59,003 nucleotides of DNA, from the NCBI RefSeq assembly GCF_011806405.1, contig NZ_JAATOW010000026.1, positions 1-59,003 of the forward strand, written 5' to 3'. Of the stretch, positions 48,975-56,686 are shown in pieces; within the stretch, counting starts at the first letter, position 1, and the number at the start of each line of letters is the position of its first letter. The notes below the pieces were generated by a model. That model was not told the origin of the DNA. It saw nothing but the letters and a program-made list of their open reading frames with translations, and did no database searches. The stretch is from Pseudooceanicola sp. HF7. GTDB taxonomy: Bacteria; Pseudomonadota; Alphaproteobacteria; Rhodobacterales; Rhodobacteraceae. The position numbers and the translations under genes are program-made.

Positions 48975-50270
48975 ATGGCCCCCATCGTTACACCCGTTCA
49001 AACACACGCCGACGTGCCGTCAAAGACAACCGTTGCCATTATCGGCGGCGGCATCGTCGGCTTGTCGGCTGCATTGACTCTTGCCGAACGCGGGGTGCCG
49101 GTCGTTGTGTTCGAAAAGGGCCGTGTTGTCGGCGAGCAGTCGTCGCGCAACCTGGGCTGGATCAGAAAGACCAACCGGTCTCCGCAGGATGCGCCCCTGG
49201 CCATCGAAGCGGACAAGCTCTGGACGGGCATGGCGCAGCGCACCGGATCAAACGTTGGCTATCAGCAGCCTGGCATCATGTTCCTGTCGCAGACCGAAGA
49301 AGAGCTGGCTGCGAACCGCAAGTGGCTGGATGCGGTCAAGGATCTCAACATCGACTCGCGGCTTCTTAGCCCAGAGGACGTGGACCGCATGGTTCCGGGC
49401 GGCAGCCGCAGATGGCGCGGCGGGCTTTACACCGCCTCGGACGGCTACGCAGAGCCCACCCTTGCGGCAAGTGCGATCGCCAGTGCCGCGATCGACAAGG
49501 GGGCCATCATCGTCGAGAACTGCGCGGTGCGCACCCTGTCGACCTTCGGCGGCAAGGTTCGCGGTGTCATCACCGAGCGCGGCGAAATCGCCTGTGAGCA
49601 GGTGATCCTTGCGGGCGGCCTGTGGTCCAGGAAGTTCCTGGGAAATCTCAAAATCTCCCTGCCGACCCTGCCCATCATCGGTTCGGTTCTGCGGACGGCG
49701 CCGATGGAAGGTCCGACCGATATCGCGGTGGCCGGACCCGATTTCTCCTTCAGGAAACGCAAGGACGGCGGGTTCACGATCACCCAGCGGGCCGCGATGA
49801 GCGCGCCCTTGGTCCTGGATCACGCGCGGATCGGGTTGAAGTACCTGCCCACCTTGCGGGCGAACTGGCACAACCTGCGACTGTCCCTTGGGCGGGATGT
49901 CCTCAGTGACTACTCGCTGGCGCGCAAATGGAAGGGCTCGGACATCTCACCGTTCGAACGCACCCGCACCATGGATCCCGTGGCCAATCCGCGCCTGATC
50001 GAAGAGGCGATGGACAATCTCACCGCGGCCTGGCCCGCCTTCAAGAGCGCCGAGATCACGGAAACCTGGGCTGGCACCATCGACGTCACGCCGGACTCGC
50101 TGCCGGTCATGGGCGCTGTCCCCAATTGGGATGGGCTCACGCTCGCGACCGGGTACTCGGGCCATGGTTTCGGAACGGGTCCTGCGGCAGGACAGCTGGC
50201 GGCTGATCTTGCGACCGGTGCGAAACCTCTGGTCGACCCCGCACCCTATGACATTCGGCGTTTCGACTAA
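48975..50270 (+). CDS. FAD-dependent amine/D-amino-acid oxidase (DAO family)
   Basis: 431 residues from ATG 48975 (AGGA eight bases upstream). FAD-binding TVAIIGGGIVGLSAALTLAE (about 17-36), SSRNLGWIRKTNR near 56-68 where a DadA-type enzyme contacts substrate, DGYAEPTLAASAIASAA (about 155-171), and C-terminal TWAGTIDVTPDSLPVMGAV plus GYSGHGFGTGPAAGQLAADL, the usual second flavin contact. Oxidises a secondary amine or D-amino acid to an imine, which RidA can hydrolyse. Followed by an aldehyde dehydrogenase. Confidence 0.92.
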   Translation: MAPIVTPVQTHADVPSKTTVAIIGGGIVGLSAALTLAERGVPVVVFEKGRVVGEQSSRNLGWIRKTNRSPQDAPLAIEADKLWTGMAQRTGSNVGYQQPGIMFLSQTEEELAANRKWLDAVKDLNIDSRLLSPEDVDRMVPGGSRRWRGGLYTASDGYAEPTLAASAIASAAIDKGAIIVENCAVRTLSTFGGKVRGVITERGEIACEQVILAGGLWSRKFLGNLKISLPTLPIIGSVLRTAPMEGPTDIAVAGPDFSFRKRKDGGFTITQRAAMSAPLVLDHARIGLKYLPTLRANWHNLRLSLGRDVLSDYSLARKWKGSDISPFERTRTMDPVANPRLIEEAMDNLTAAWPAFKSAEITETWAGTIDVTPDSLPVMGAVPNWDGLTLATGYSGHGFGTGPAAGQLAADLATGAKPLVDPAPYDIRRFD

Positions 50271-50346
50271 GGACTGCCAAGGCGCGACCGGCCGCTGCCT
50301 TTCAAAACACCCTCGGGCCAGATCACGATCACATCGGAGAGATAGA

Positions 50347-51762
50347 ATGAAGTCAGACCCCGCATATCATATGATCATCGGCGGCAAGAAAGTGTCGGCA
50401 CCCTCAGTCTTCGAGGTCACGAATCCCGCGACGGGGGCCGTGATCGGACAGGCGCCCAATGGCCAGAAAAGCGACCTCGATGCGGCTGTCGAAAGCGCGC
50501 AAACGGCCTTCAAAACCTGGTCCCTGGTGACGGATGACGACCGGGCCGAGGCGATCCTGAAGGTCTCTGCCAAGCTGACGGAACACGCCGAAGAGCTGGC
50601 GCAACTCCTGACCGCCGAGCAGGGCAAGCCCTTGAACGGTATAGGATCTCGCTTTGAAGTCAGCCTGTTAAAGGACTGGGCCGAACACACGGCCAACACC
50701 AAGCTGCCGGTCAAGGTCATCCAGGATGACGAGACCGGCAAGGTGGAGCTTCATCGCAAACCGCTGGGCGTTGTCGGGTCGATCACGCCCTGGAACTTTC
50801 CCCTAGCAATCGCGATCTGGCATGTGCTGCCGGCCATCCGGACGGGCAACACCGTCGTCATCAAGCCGTCGCCCCACACGCCGCTTGCCACGCTGCGCAT
50901 GGTCGAACTGATGAACGAGGTTCTGCCCGCTGGCGTGATCAACATCGTGACCTGCGATGACACGTCCTCGAACCTTGGGGCCGAGATGTCGTCCCACAAG
51001 GGCATTCGCAAGATCATCCTGACCGGATCGAACCGGACAGGCGCCAAGGTGATGTCGAGCGCCGCTGACACGATGAAGCGCCTGACGCTCGAACTTGGCG
51101 GCAACGATGCGGCGATTGTCCTGCCGGACGTGGACCCGAAGGCGATTGCGGAAGGCTTGTTCTTCGGGGCGTTCTTCAACAACGGTCAGGCCTGCGCGGG
51201 TATTAAGCGCCTGTATGTCCACGAAAAAGTCTATGATGAGGTTTGCACCGAGCTCGCGGCCTTCGCGGGCACGATCAAGACAGGCCCCGGCACCGAGGAG
51301 GATTCCATCCTTGGCCCGCTGGCCAACCAGATGCAGTTCGACATCGTCGCACGCCTGGTCGAAGAGGGGGCAAAGGAGGGGCGCGTTCTGACCGGTGGCG
51401 CGCCGGGTGAGGGGCTGTTCTATCCCGTGACGCTGATCGCGGATATCGGCGATGACAACCCGCTGGTGCAGTCGGAACAATTTGGCCCGGTCCTGCCGAT
51501 CATCAAGTACTCCGACATCGACGAAGCCATTGAAATGGCGAACAGAAACGAAAACGGGCTGGGCGGATCAATCTGGTCTTCCGACGTGGAAAAAGCGCGC
51601 AAGCTGGTGCAACGGCTGGAGTCCGGCATGGGTTGGGTCAACCAGCACGGCATGCTGCGGCCCGACATTCCGTTTGGTGGTCGAAAGAAGTCCGGCCTGG
51701 GCGTGGAGTTCGGCGAAGAGGGTCTTGCCTCTTACACCGACATTCAGGCCGTGGTCTCCTGA
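50347..51762 (+). CDS. NAD(P)-dependent aldehyde dehydrogenase (second in island)
   Basis: 471 residues from ATG 50347 (CGGAGAG upstream); the longer frame overlaps the oxidase gene. ITPWNFPLAIAIWHVLPAI (about 144-162), LTGSNRTGAKVM, TLELGGNDAAIVL (catalytic Glu, about 246-258) and FNNGQACAGIKRLYV (catalytic Cys, about 278-292). LGVEFGEEGLASYTDIQAV at the end is typical of the succinate-semialdehyde/aminobutyraldehyde-like branch. Last gene of the second AraC-controlled operon. Confidence 0.93.
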   Translation: MKSDPAYHMIIGGKKVSAPSVFEVTNPATGAVIGQAPNGQKSDLDAAVESAQTAFKTWSLVTDDDRAEAILKVSAKLTEHAEELAQLLTAEQGKPLNGIGSRFEVSLLKDWAEHTANTKLPVKVIQDDETGKVELHRKPLGVVGSITPWNFPLAIAIWHVLPAIRTGNTVVIKPSPHTPLATLRMVELMNEVLPAGVINIVTCDDTSSNLGAEMSSHKGIRKIILTGSNRTGAKVMSSAADTMKRLTLELGGNDAAIVLPDVDPKAIAEGLFFGAFFNNGQACAGIKRLYVHEKVYDEVCTELAAFAGTIKTGPGTEEDSILGPLANQMQFDIVARLVEEGAKEGRVLTGGAPGEGLFYPVTLIADIGDDNPLVQSEQFGPVLPIIKYSDIDEAIEMANRNENGLGGSIWSSDVEKARKLVQRLESGMGWVNQHGMLRPDIPFGGRKKSGLGVEFGEEGLASYTDIQAVVS

Positions 51763-51776
51763 CCTGAGAAAACGAC

Positions 51777-51815
51777 GGCCCGCGCGACGCTCCTGTCCCG
51801 CGGGCCCCATTTTAC
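51777..51815 (+). terminator. Terminator at the right end of the island
   Basis: GGCCCGCG/CGCGGGCC, 8 perfect pairs with a 14-nt loop, then CCATTTTA. Lies 15 bp after the aldehyde dehydrogenase stop. Confidence 0.65.
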
Positions 51816-51858
51816 ATAATTAGGATTATTGGGCCATCTGAATGCCCCCAAAATCGGC

Positions 51859-51913
51859 GTCGGTACGGCATCTGTATCGTGTCGGTATCGCGTCGGTATC
51901 ACGTCGGTGCGCA
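51859..51913. repeat. Five tandem 11-bp units
   Basis: GTCGGTACGGC, ATCTGTATCGT, GTCGGTATCGC, GTCGGTATCAC, GTCGGTGCGCA: head-to-tail units of exactly 11 bp, one helical turn apart, at the point where composition returns to high GC. No gene covers it convincingly. Either protein-binding sites on one face of the helix or a short minisatellite. Confidence 0.7.
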
Positions 51914-52053
51914 GCGCACGTGGGTTTAGGGGGCTGGCAAGCTTTGGCCCGGGCGGTTTTTGCCGCCCGGGGCCGGTCATTTTGGCCTCTCCGCCTGCCC
52001 CGAAAGCGCGCCGGGCAAGCGGCGCACCTTCGGGATGGGGGACGCCCTGGCGC

Positions 52054-52614
52054 TTAAAGCCCGCGCGGGGCGCGCCGCCAGATCAGGCTGCCGGGGCGGG
52101 CACGGGCGAGCGAGGCGGTCAGCAGACCCGCGATACCGGCCTTGGCCAGGTCACCGGGAATGAAGGCCAGCACCAGCATCGTGGCCTCGAGCAGGGTCTT
52201 CTTCAGCACCAGCGCCATGCCGACGATCCCGAAACCATAGAGCACCAGGATGCCGCCCACGACAGAGGCCAGGATCGCCATGGGCAGGACCGGCTGGGCG
52301 GGGAAACGCTCCATGATCCAGCCGGTGACGAAGGCCGCCGCGACCCAGCCCCAGAGGAAGCCCGCCGTGGGGCCGACAAAGACGCCAAGGCCACCGCGCC
52401 CGCCGGCCAGAAGCGGCAGGCCCAGGGCGACGATCAGCAGCAGCAGCAGAACGGCAAGCGCGCCGCGTTTCGCGCCCAGCACCGTGCCGGCCAGCATGAT
52501 GCCAAGGCTTTGCGCGGTGATCGGCACGCCGAAGCCAAGCTGAAGATTGGGCAAGAGGCCCAGCACCGCGATGATCGCGGCAAAGAGGGCCACGTGGCTT
52601 ACTGACTTTTCCAT
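52054..52614 (-). CDS. bioY: Biotin transporter substrate-specific component BioY
   Basis: 186 residues, six hydrophobic segments. VALFAAIIAVLGLLPNLQL, GVPITAQSLGIMLAGTVLGAKRG (about 30-52) and GVFVGPTAGFLWGWVAAAFV (about 77-96) are the BioY hallmark segments. High-affinity biotin binding in the membrane; with the BioM ATPase and BioN coupling protein it forms an ECF transporter. Its start overlaps the bioN end by 16 bp, giving the order bioM-bioN-bioY. Confidence 0.93.
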   Translation of the reverse strand: MEKSVSHVALFAAIIAVLGLLPNLQLGFGVPITAQSLGIMLAGTVLGAKRGALAVLLLLLIVALGLPLLAGGRGGLGVFVGPTAGFLWGWVAAAFVTGWIMERFPAQPVLPMAILASVVGGILVLYGFGIVGMALVLKKTLLEATMLVLAFIPGDLAKAGIAGLLTASLARARPGSLIWRRAPRGL

Positions 52615-53297
52615 GGGCGTTTCCTTTCGTGTGATGTTCGGGAGTCCGCCGTTTGCGGGGCGGTGTTCGGGGATGTCTTGGGGGGTGATGCGGGCGGGGG
52701 CTGGATGCCCCCGCGCGCCTTCAGCGCCTCTGCCACGTGATCGGCATCGTCGAGCGTCGCCAGGGTCAGCGGCATGACGATGCGCCAGCGCGGTTTCTTC
52801 GGGGATCGGGCGGCCCAGCTTTGCCCCAGCTGGTGGCCGGTGTCCGACAGCACAGGGATCATGCGGATAACCAGCGCGATGGCGATATCCATCGCCCGCA
52901 CGTTCAGCCCCAGCCGCGCCAGCGGCCGGCAGAGGGTGCGCACAACGGCCATCATGTCGCTGAGCCGGGTGGTCATTGTGACAAGGTTGGCAAGGCCCAC
53001 CGCCGTCAGCAGGCGCAGGGAGATCGCCATCCCCGTGCGGGCATCCTGCACCACGACATGCCAGATCAGCACGACGGCAACGATGGGCAGAAGCATCCGC
53101 AGGCGGCGCGCGCCGTGCAAAAGGAAGATGCGACCGGGCAAGGCGTAAAGCCCCACCATGCCTGCAAAGGCCAGGGCCAGGAGTGGCAGCGCATCGGTGG
53201 CCGCCAGCCCGATCGTGACCAGAAGCAGCGCGCCCAGCTTGGCCCCGGCGGGCCAGTCATGGGCGCGGGTTCTAACGGGTGAGGTCAGAGAGATCAT
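52599..53297 (-). CDS. bioN: Energy-coupling factor transmembrane protein BioN
   Basis: 232 residues from ATG 53297, the start of homology; the frame is open further upstream but only shadows bioM. SPVRTRAHDWPAGAKLGALLL begins the T-component, with the coupling motif region SWAARSPKKPRWRIVMP (about 158-174) and VAEALKARGG near the end corresponding to the two A-R-G-type motifs that dock the ATPase. It has an extra Pro/Thr-rich C-terminal tail of about 35 residues overlapping the bioY start. Overlaps bioM by 26 bp. Confidence 0.85.
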   Translation of the reverse strand: MISLTSPVRTRAHDWPAGAKLGALLLVTIGLAATDALPLLALAFAGMVGLYALPGRIFLLHGARRLRMLLPIVAVVLIWHVVVQDARTGMAISLRLLTAVGLANLVTMTTRLSDMMAVVRTLCRPLARLGLNVRAMDIAIALVIRMIPVLSDTGHQLGQSWAARSPKKPRWRIVMPLTLATLDDADHVAEALKARGGIQPPPASPPKTSPNTAPQTADSRTSHERKRPWKSQ

Positions 53298-54075
53298 CGC
53301 CCGCCCCCCTCTCTTCCATGGCCGCAAGGTAGGCCGCCGTGACCTCGGGCCCCGGGCCGGCGCGCAGAAGGGTGCCTTCGTCCAGCCAGAGGCAGGTGTC
53401 GCAATCCGCGATATCCTCCGGATCGTGGGAGATATGGATGCTGGCCCCGGGGAACTGGCGCAAGGCGCGGCGCAGCTGCATCCGGGTGGGAATGTCGAGC
53501 CCGGCAAAGGGTTCATCCAGCACGATGACCCGGGGCTGCATGGCGACCACGGCCATCAGGCAGACCAGGTGCTTCTGGCCGTGCGACAGGGTCGACACCG
53601 CCGCCTCTGCCCAGTGGGACTTGCCGAAGCGCGCCAGGATCGCGCGCGCATTTTCCTGCGCCTGCCGCTTGCCCTGCCCCTGCTGGGTCAGGCCGAAGGC
53701 CAGTTCCTCTTGCACGGTGGGAAAGATGATCTGGTGATCGGGGTTCTGGAACAGGATGCCGACCTCAAGGATCGCGGCGCGGCGGTCGCGGGCCATGTCC
53801 TTGCCGTTCAGGGTGATCTGACCGTCGTCCGGAGCGATCAGCCCGGCAATCACCCGCGCGAGGGTCGATTTGCCCGATCCGTTGCGCCCCAGCACGCCAA
53901 GCCGGGTAAAGTCGATGGCCGCGTCCAGCCCCGACAGGATGCGGCGGCCGTCGATCGCCAGCGAAAGCTGCGACATCTCCAGCCGTGCCGGGCGGCCCTG
54001 GCTGGCGTCGCGACCGGCGGCCTGGCCGGAGGCGGGTTGGGGGCGCAGGTCGGACATCGGGCGTTCGCGATCCAT
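53272..54075 (-). CDS. bioM: Biotin ECF transporter ATPase BioM
   Basis: 267 residues from ATG 54075, preceded by AGGAAG on the minus strand. Walker A GRNGSGKST (about 73-81), Q-loop LFQNPDHQIIFPTVQEELAFG (about 114-134), signature-equivalent LSHGQKHLVCLMAVV (about 169-183) and Walker B VIVLDEPFAGLD (about 188-199). The LSHGQK signature is the ECF/Cbi-type variant. First gene of bioMNY. A regulator such as BioR is common in this class, but no clear site was found. Confidence 0.92.
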   Translation of the reverse strand: MDRERPMSDLRPQPASGQAAGRDASQGRPARLEMSQLSLAIDGRRILSGLDAAIDFTRLGVLGRNGSGKSTLARVIAGLIAPDDGQITLNGKDMARDRRAAILEVGILFQNPDHQIIFPTVQEELAFGLTQQGQGKRQAQENARAILARFGKSHWAEAAVSTLSHGQKHLVCLMAVVAMQPRVIVLDEPFAGLDIPTRMQLRRALRQFPGASIHISHDPEDIADCDTCLWLDEGTLLRAGPGPEVTAAYLAAMEERGAGDDLSDLTR

Positions 54076-54294
54076 CTTCCTGTTTCATCTGGCGCCCGGG
54101 GGGGGCGCAACCGGGGCGTGCCATAAAGGCGCCACGCTGCCGTGCAGCACAGTTACGATAAAGACCCCCCGAAGCACAACGCCATCAAAGCGGGCCATCG
54201 AACCCGGGCCATGCCGGTCTGTTCCCGTGCCGGGCGAGCGGTGCCCTGAAAACGAAGGCGCGCCTTTGCCGGAACAGGGCCCTCGCGCGGGGCG

Positions 54295-55548
54295 ATGCGG
54301 GTTGAACCCGGCGGCAAAGCGGCGGAGACTTGGGCAAAGCCCTTCAGCACCGGATTTCCCTTGAAACGCAGCCTGCTCTCCCCCGATTCCGCCCTGTCCC
54401 GCGTCCGTGGCAATCTGACTGACCTCGAGACAGAGAACATCGCCTCTCTTGCGGCGCGCGCCCATGGCGTGCCGGACATGATCCCGCTGTGGTACGGCGA
54501 AGGCGATATCGTCACGCCGGCCTTCATCCGCGATGCGGCCAAGGCGGCGCTGGACGATGGCGAGACCTTCTACGTGCCCCAGATGGAGGGCCGCCCGGAT
54601 CTGCACGCGGCGCTGACCACCTACCAGGCGGACCTGCACGGGATCGAGCTGGGCCCGGAGCGCACCACGATCACCCCCAGCGGCATGCAGGCGGTGCATA
54701 TCGCGCTGACCATGGTGCTGCAGGCGGGCGACAATGCCGTCTACGTGGAGCCGCAGTGGCCCAACATCCGCCACGCGATCTGTGTCGCCGGGGCCGAACC
54801 GCGCGGCGTGCCGCTGGACCTGGTGGAGGGCAAGTGGGTGCTGGACACCGACAAGCTGTTCGATGCCTGCGATGCGCGCACGCGGGCGATCATCCTGTCC
54901 TCTCCCTCCAACCCGAATGCCTTCATGGCCGATGCCCAGCTGTACCGTGACCTGCTGGAATTCTCGCGCCGGCATGGCATCTGGATCATCAGCGACGAGG
55001 TCTACGCGCGGCTGGTGCACGAGGGGCGCGCGGCGCCCTCCATGCTGCAACAGGCCGATCCGGAGGACCTGGTGATGTGCATCAACGGCTTCTCCAAGGC
55101 CTGGGCCATGACCGGCTGGCGGATCGGCTGGCTGAACCACCCCGCCTCGGTCGCGCCGACGGTGCGGGCGATGACGCAATACCTGAACTCCGGCACGGCC
55201 TCCTTCATCCAGGCGGGGGCGCTGGCCGCGCTGGTGCAGGGCGAACCGACGGTGGAGATGATCCGCACGCGGGTGCGCGACGGGGTCGATGCGGTCTACG
55301 AGGTGCTGGGGCGGTCCAACCGGGTCGTCCTGCCAGAAAAGCCCCAGGGCGGCATGTATGTCTTTTTCCGCTTCGATGGCGAAGAGGATGCGGACCCGGT
55401 CTGCCGCCGTCTGGTGACGGATGCGGGCGTGGGCCTGGCGCCGGGCGCGCTGTTCGGGGAAAGCTTCCGACCCTACGTGCGCCTTTGCGTGGCGCGGCCC
55501 GCAGAGCAGATCGCGGCGGCCTGCGAAAGGATCGTGGCGGCGCTGTGA
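54295..55548 (+). CDS. Class I/II pyridoxal-phosphate aminotransferase
   Basis: 417 residues from ATG 54295; a TTG at 54361 would begin nearer the usual N-terminus and cannot be ruled out. PLWYGEGDIVTPAFIRDAA (about 63-81), ITPSGMQAVHIALTMVLQAGD (about 124-144), SSPSNPNAFM (about 202-211; Asn contacting PLP), IISDEVYARL (Asp/Tyr) and PLP-lysine motif INGFSKAWAMTGWRIGWL (about 263-280). Transfers an amino group between an amino acid and a 2-oxo acid; substrate unknown. Divergent from bioMNY, so a link to biotin or amino-acid metabolism is possible. Confidence 0.9.
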   Translation: MRVEPGGKAAETWAKPFSTGFPLKRSLLSPDSALSRVRGNLTDLETENIASLAARAHGVPDMIPLWYGEGDIVTPAFIRDAAKAALDDGETFYVPQMEGRPDLHAALTTYQADLHGIELGPERTTITPSGMQAVHIALTMVLQAGDNAVYVEPQWPNIRHAICVAGAEPRGVPLDLVEGKWVLDTDKLFDACDARTRAIILSSPSNPNAFMADAQLYRDLLEFSRRHGIWIISDEVYARLVHEGRAAPSMLQQADPEDLVMCINGFSKAWAMTGWRIGWLNHPASVAPTVRAMTQYLNSGTASFIQAGALAALVQGEPTVEMIRTRVRDGVDAVYEVLGRSNRVVLPEKPQGGMYVFFRFDGEEDADPVCRRLVTDAGVGLAPGALFGESFRPYVRLCVARPAEQIAAACERIVAAL

Positions 55549-55655
55549 GACGGCCCTGAAAGGGGTTTGGCGGTTTCCTTGATCTTCAACTTCTCCTAGC
55601 ATCCTTTGGGAATGCTGGCCGGATTTTCGGCCGGAGTGCCGGAAGGAAAACCGCG

Positions 55656-55676
55656 ATGAAGAGCCTGGGATGGTGA
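55656..55676 (+). CDS. Six-codon leader ORF before the EamA exporter
   Basis: ATG-AAG-AGC-CTG-GGA-TGG-TGA encodes MKSLGW. It has a good GGAAGGA ribosome site 6 bases upstream and its stop overlaps the start region of the exporter (ATG 55670), which has no ribosome site of its own. Translation of the exporter is therefore probably coupled to the leader. It could also be chance. Confidence 0.4.
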   Translation: MKSLGW

Positions 55677-56686
55677 ACCTGGCGCTGTTGTTCCTGGCCT
55701 CGGTCTGCTGGGCCGGGGGGTATCTGTTCATCTCATGGGCCGACAAGGCGCTGAGCCCCTTGCAGGTGACCGCCGGGCAGACCCTGCTGGGCGCGCTGGC
55801 GGTGGGGCTTTACGTGCTGCTGGCCCGCCGCCCGGTGATGGGCACGCTGCGGGCCAAGCCCTGGCTGCCGGTGGTCACCGCGCTGACTGCGGTGGCGCTG
55901 CCAAACCTGTCGACCTCTGTCGCAGAGGAGGACGTGCCGGCGGCCCTGGCATCGCTGGTCGGAACCACGGTGCCGATCCTGACCCTGCTGCTGGCGGTCT
56001 TCGTCACCCGGACGGAGCGCTATTCCAACCGCAAGGTCGCGGGCATCGCCGTGGCGCTGACCGGGCTGCTGGTCTTCGTCGGACTGGCCGGGCTGGAAAC
56101 CGGCGGGGCGGAGCTGAGCCATGTCGGCATCATGATGGCGGGCGGCGCGGTCTTTGCGGTCAACGGCATCCTCATGTCCGTCGCCGGCAAGGGGCTGGAC
56201 ATGCCCACGCTGACCTTCTGGCTGCTGCTCTTCGCCGCCATCCTGCTGGGTGCGCTGGCGCTGGTGGTCGAGGGCTGGCCCGGATGGCCGGGGCACCGCG
56301 CGCTGCTGTCGCTGCTGGCCTCCGGCCTTGTCAGCACCGGGCTGGCCTTCCTGGCCTGTTTCGTGCTGATCGAGCGCGCGGGGCCCAGTTTTGCCGCCAG
56401 CTATGCCTTTCTGGTCCCGCCGCTTGGCTTTGGGCTGGGCGTCGCCTTTGAAGGCGAGACCGTCACCGCCACCCATATCGCCGGGATCGTGCTGGTGCTG
56501 GCCGGGCTCTGGCTGATGTCATCTCGCGATGCAAAGGGCGCCGCCGCGGCGGCCCCGGCCGATGCTGCCCCCCTGCCCCGCGATCCGGCGGAAGCCGTGC
56601 CTGGGCTGGATCCGGTGACGGGCCAAATCACTCAGCCCATCACCGATCCCACCACGGACCCTATTTCTGGGCCGAAGGCACGCTGA
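55670..56686 (+). CDS. EamA/DMT-family exporter
   Basis: 338 residues, about ten membrane segments in two EamA repeats (roughly 1-135 and 145-285). ALLFLASVCWAGGYLFISWADKALSPLQVTA opens the first repeat; LVPPLGFGLGVAFEGETVTA and HIAGIVLVLAGLWLM close the second. The last ~55 residues are a hydrophilic Ala/Pro/Asp-Pro-rich tail, unusual for the family. Exports metabolites or amino acids down the proton gradient. Its 3' end overlaps the convergent cytochrome gene by 26 bp. Confidence 0.88.
   Translation: MVNLALLFLASVCWAGGYLFISWADKALSPLQVTAGQTLLGALAVGLYVLLARRPVMGTLRAKPWLPVVTALTAVALPNLSTSVAEEDVPAALASLVGTTVPILTLLLAVFVTRTERYSNRKVAGIAVALTGLLVFVGLAGLETGGAELSHVGIMMAGGAVFAVNGILMSVAGKGLDMPTLTFWLLLFAAILLGALALVVEGWPGWPGHRALLSLLASGLVSTGLAFLACFVLIERAGPSFAASYAFLVPPLGFGLGVAFEGETVTATHIAGIVLVLAGLWLMSSRDAKGAAAAAPADAAPLPRDPAEAVPGLDPVTGQITQPITDPTTDPISGPKAR

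Noticed and set aside
54145-54170. GTTACGATAA as a BioR box before bioM
   Set aside because: One base shorter than the TTAT-x-x-ATAA consensus and poorly symmetric.
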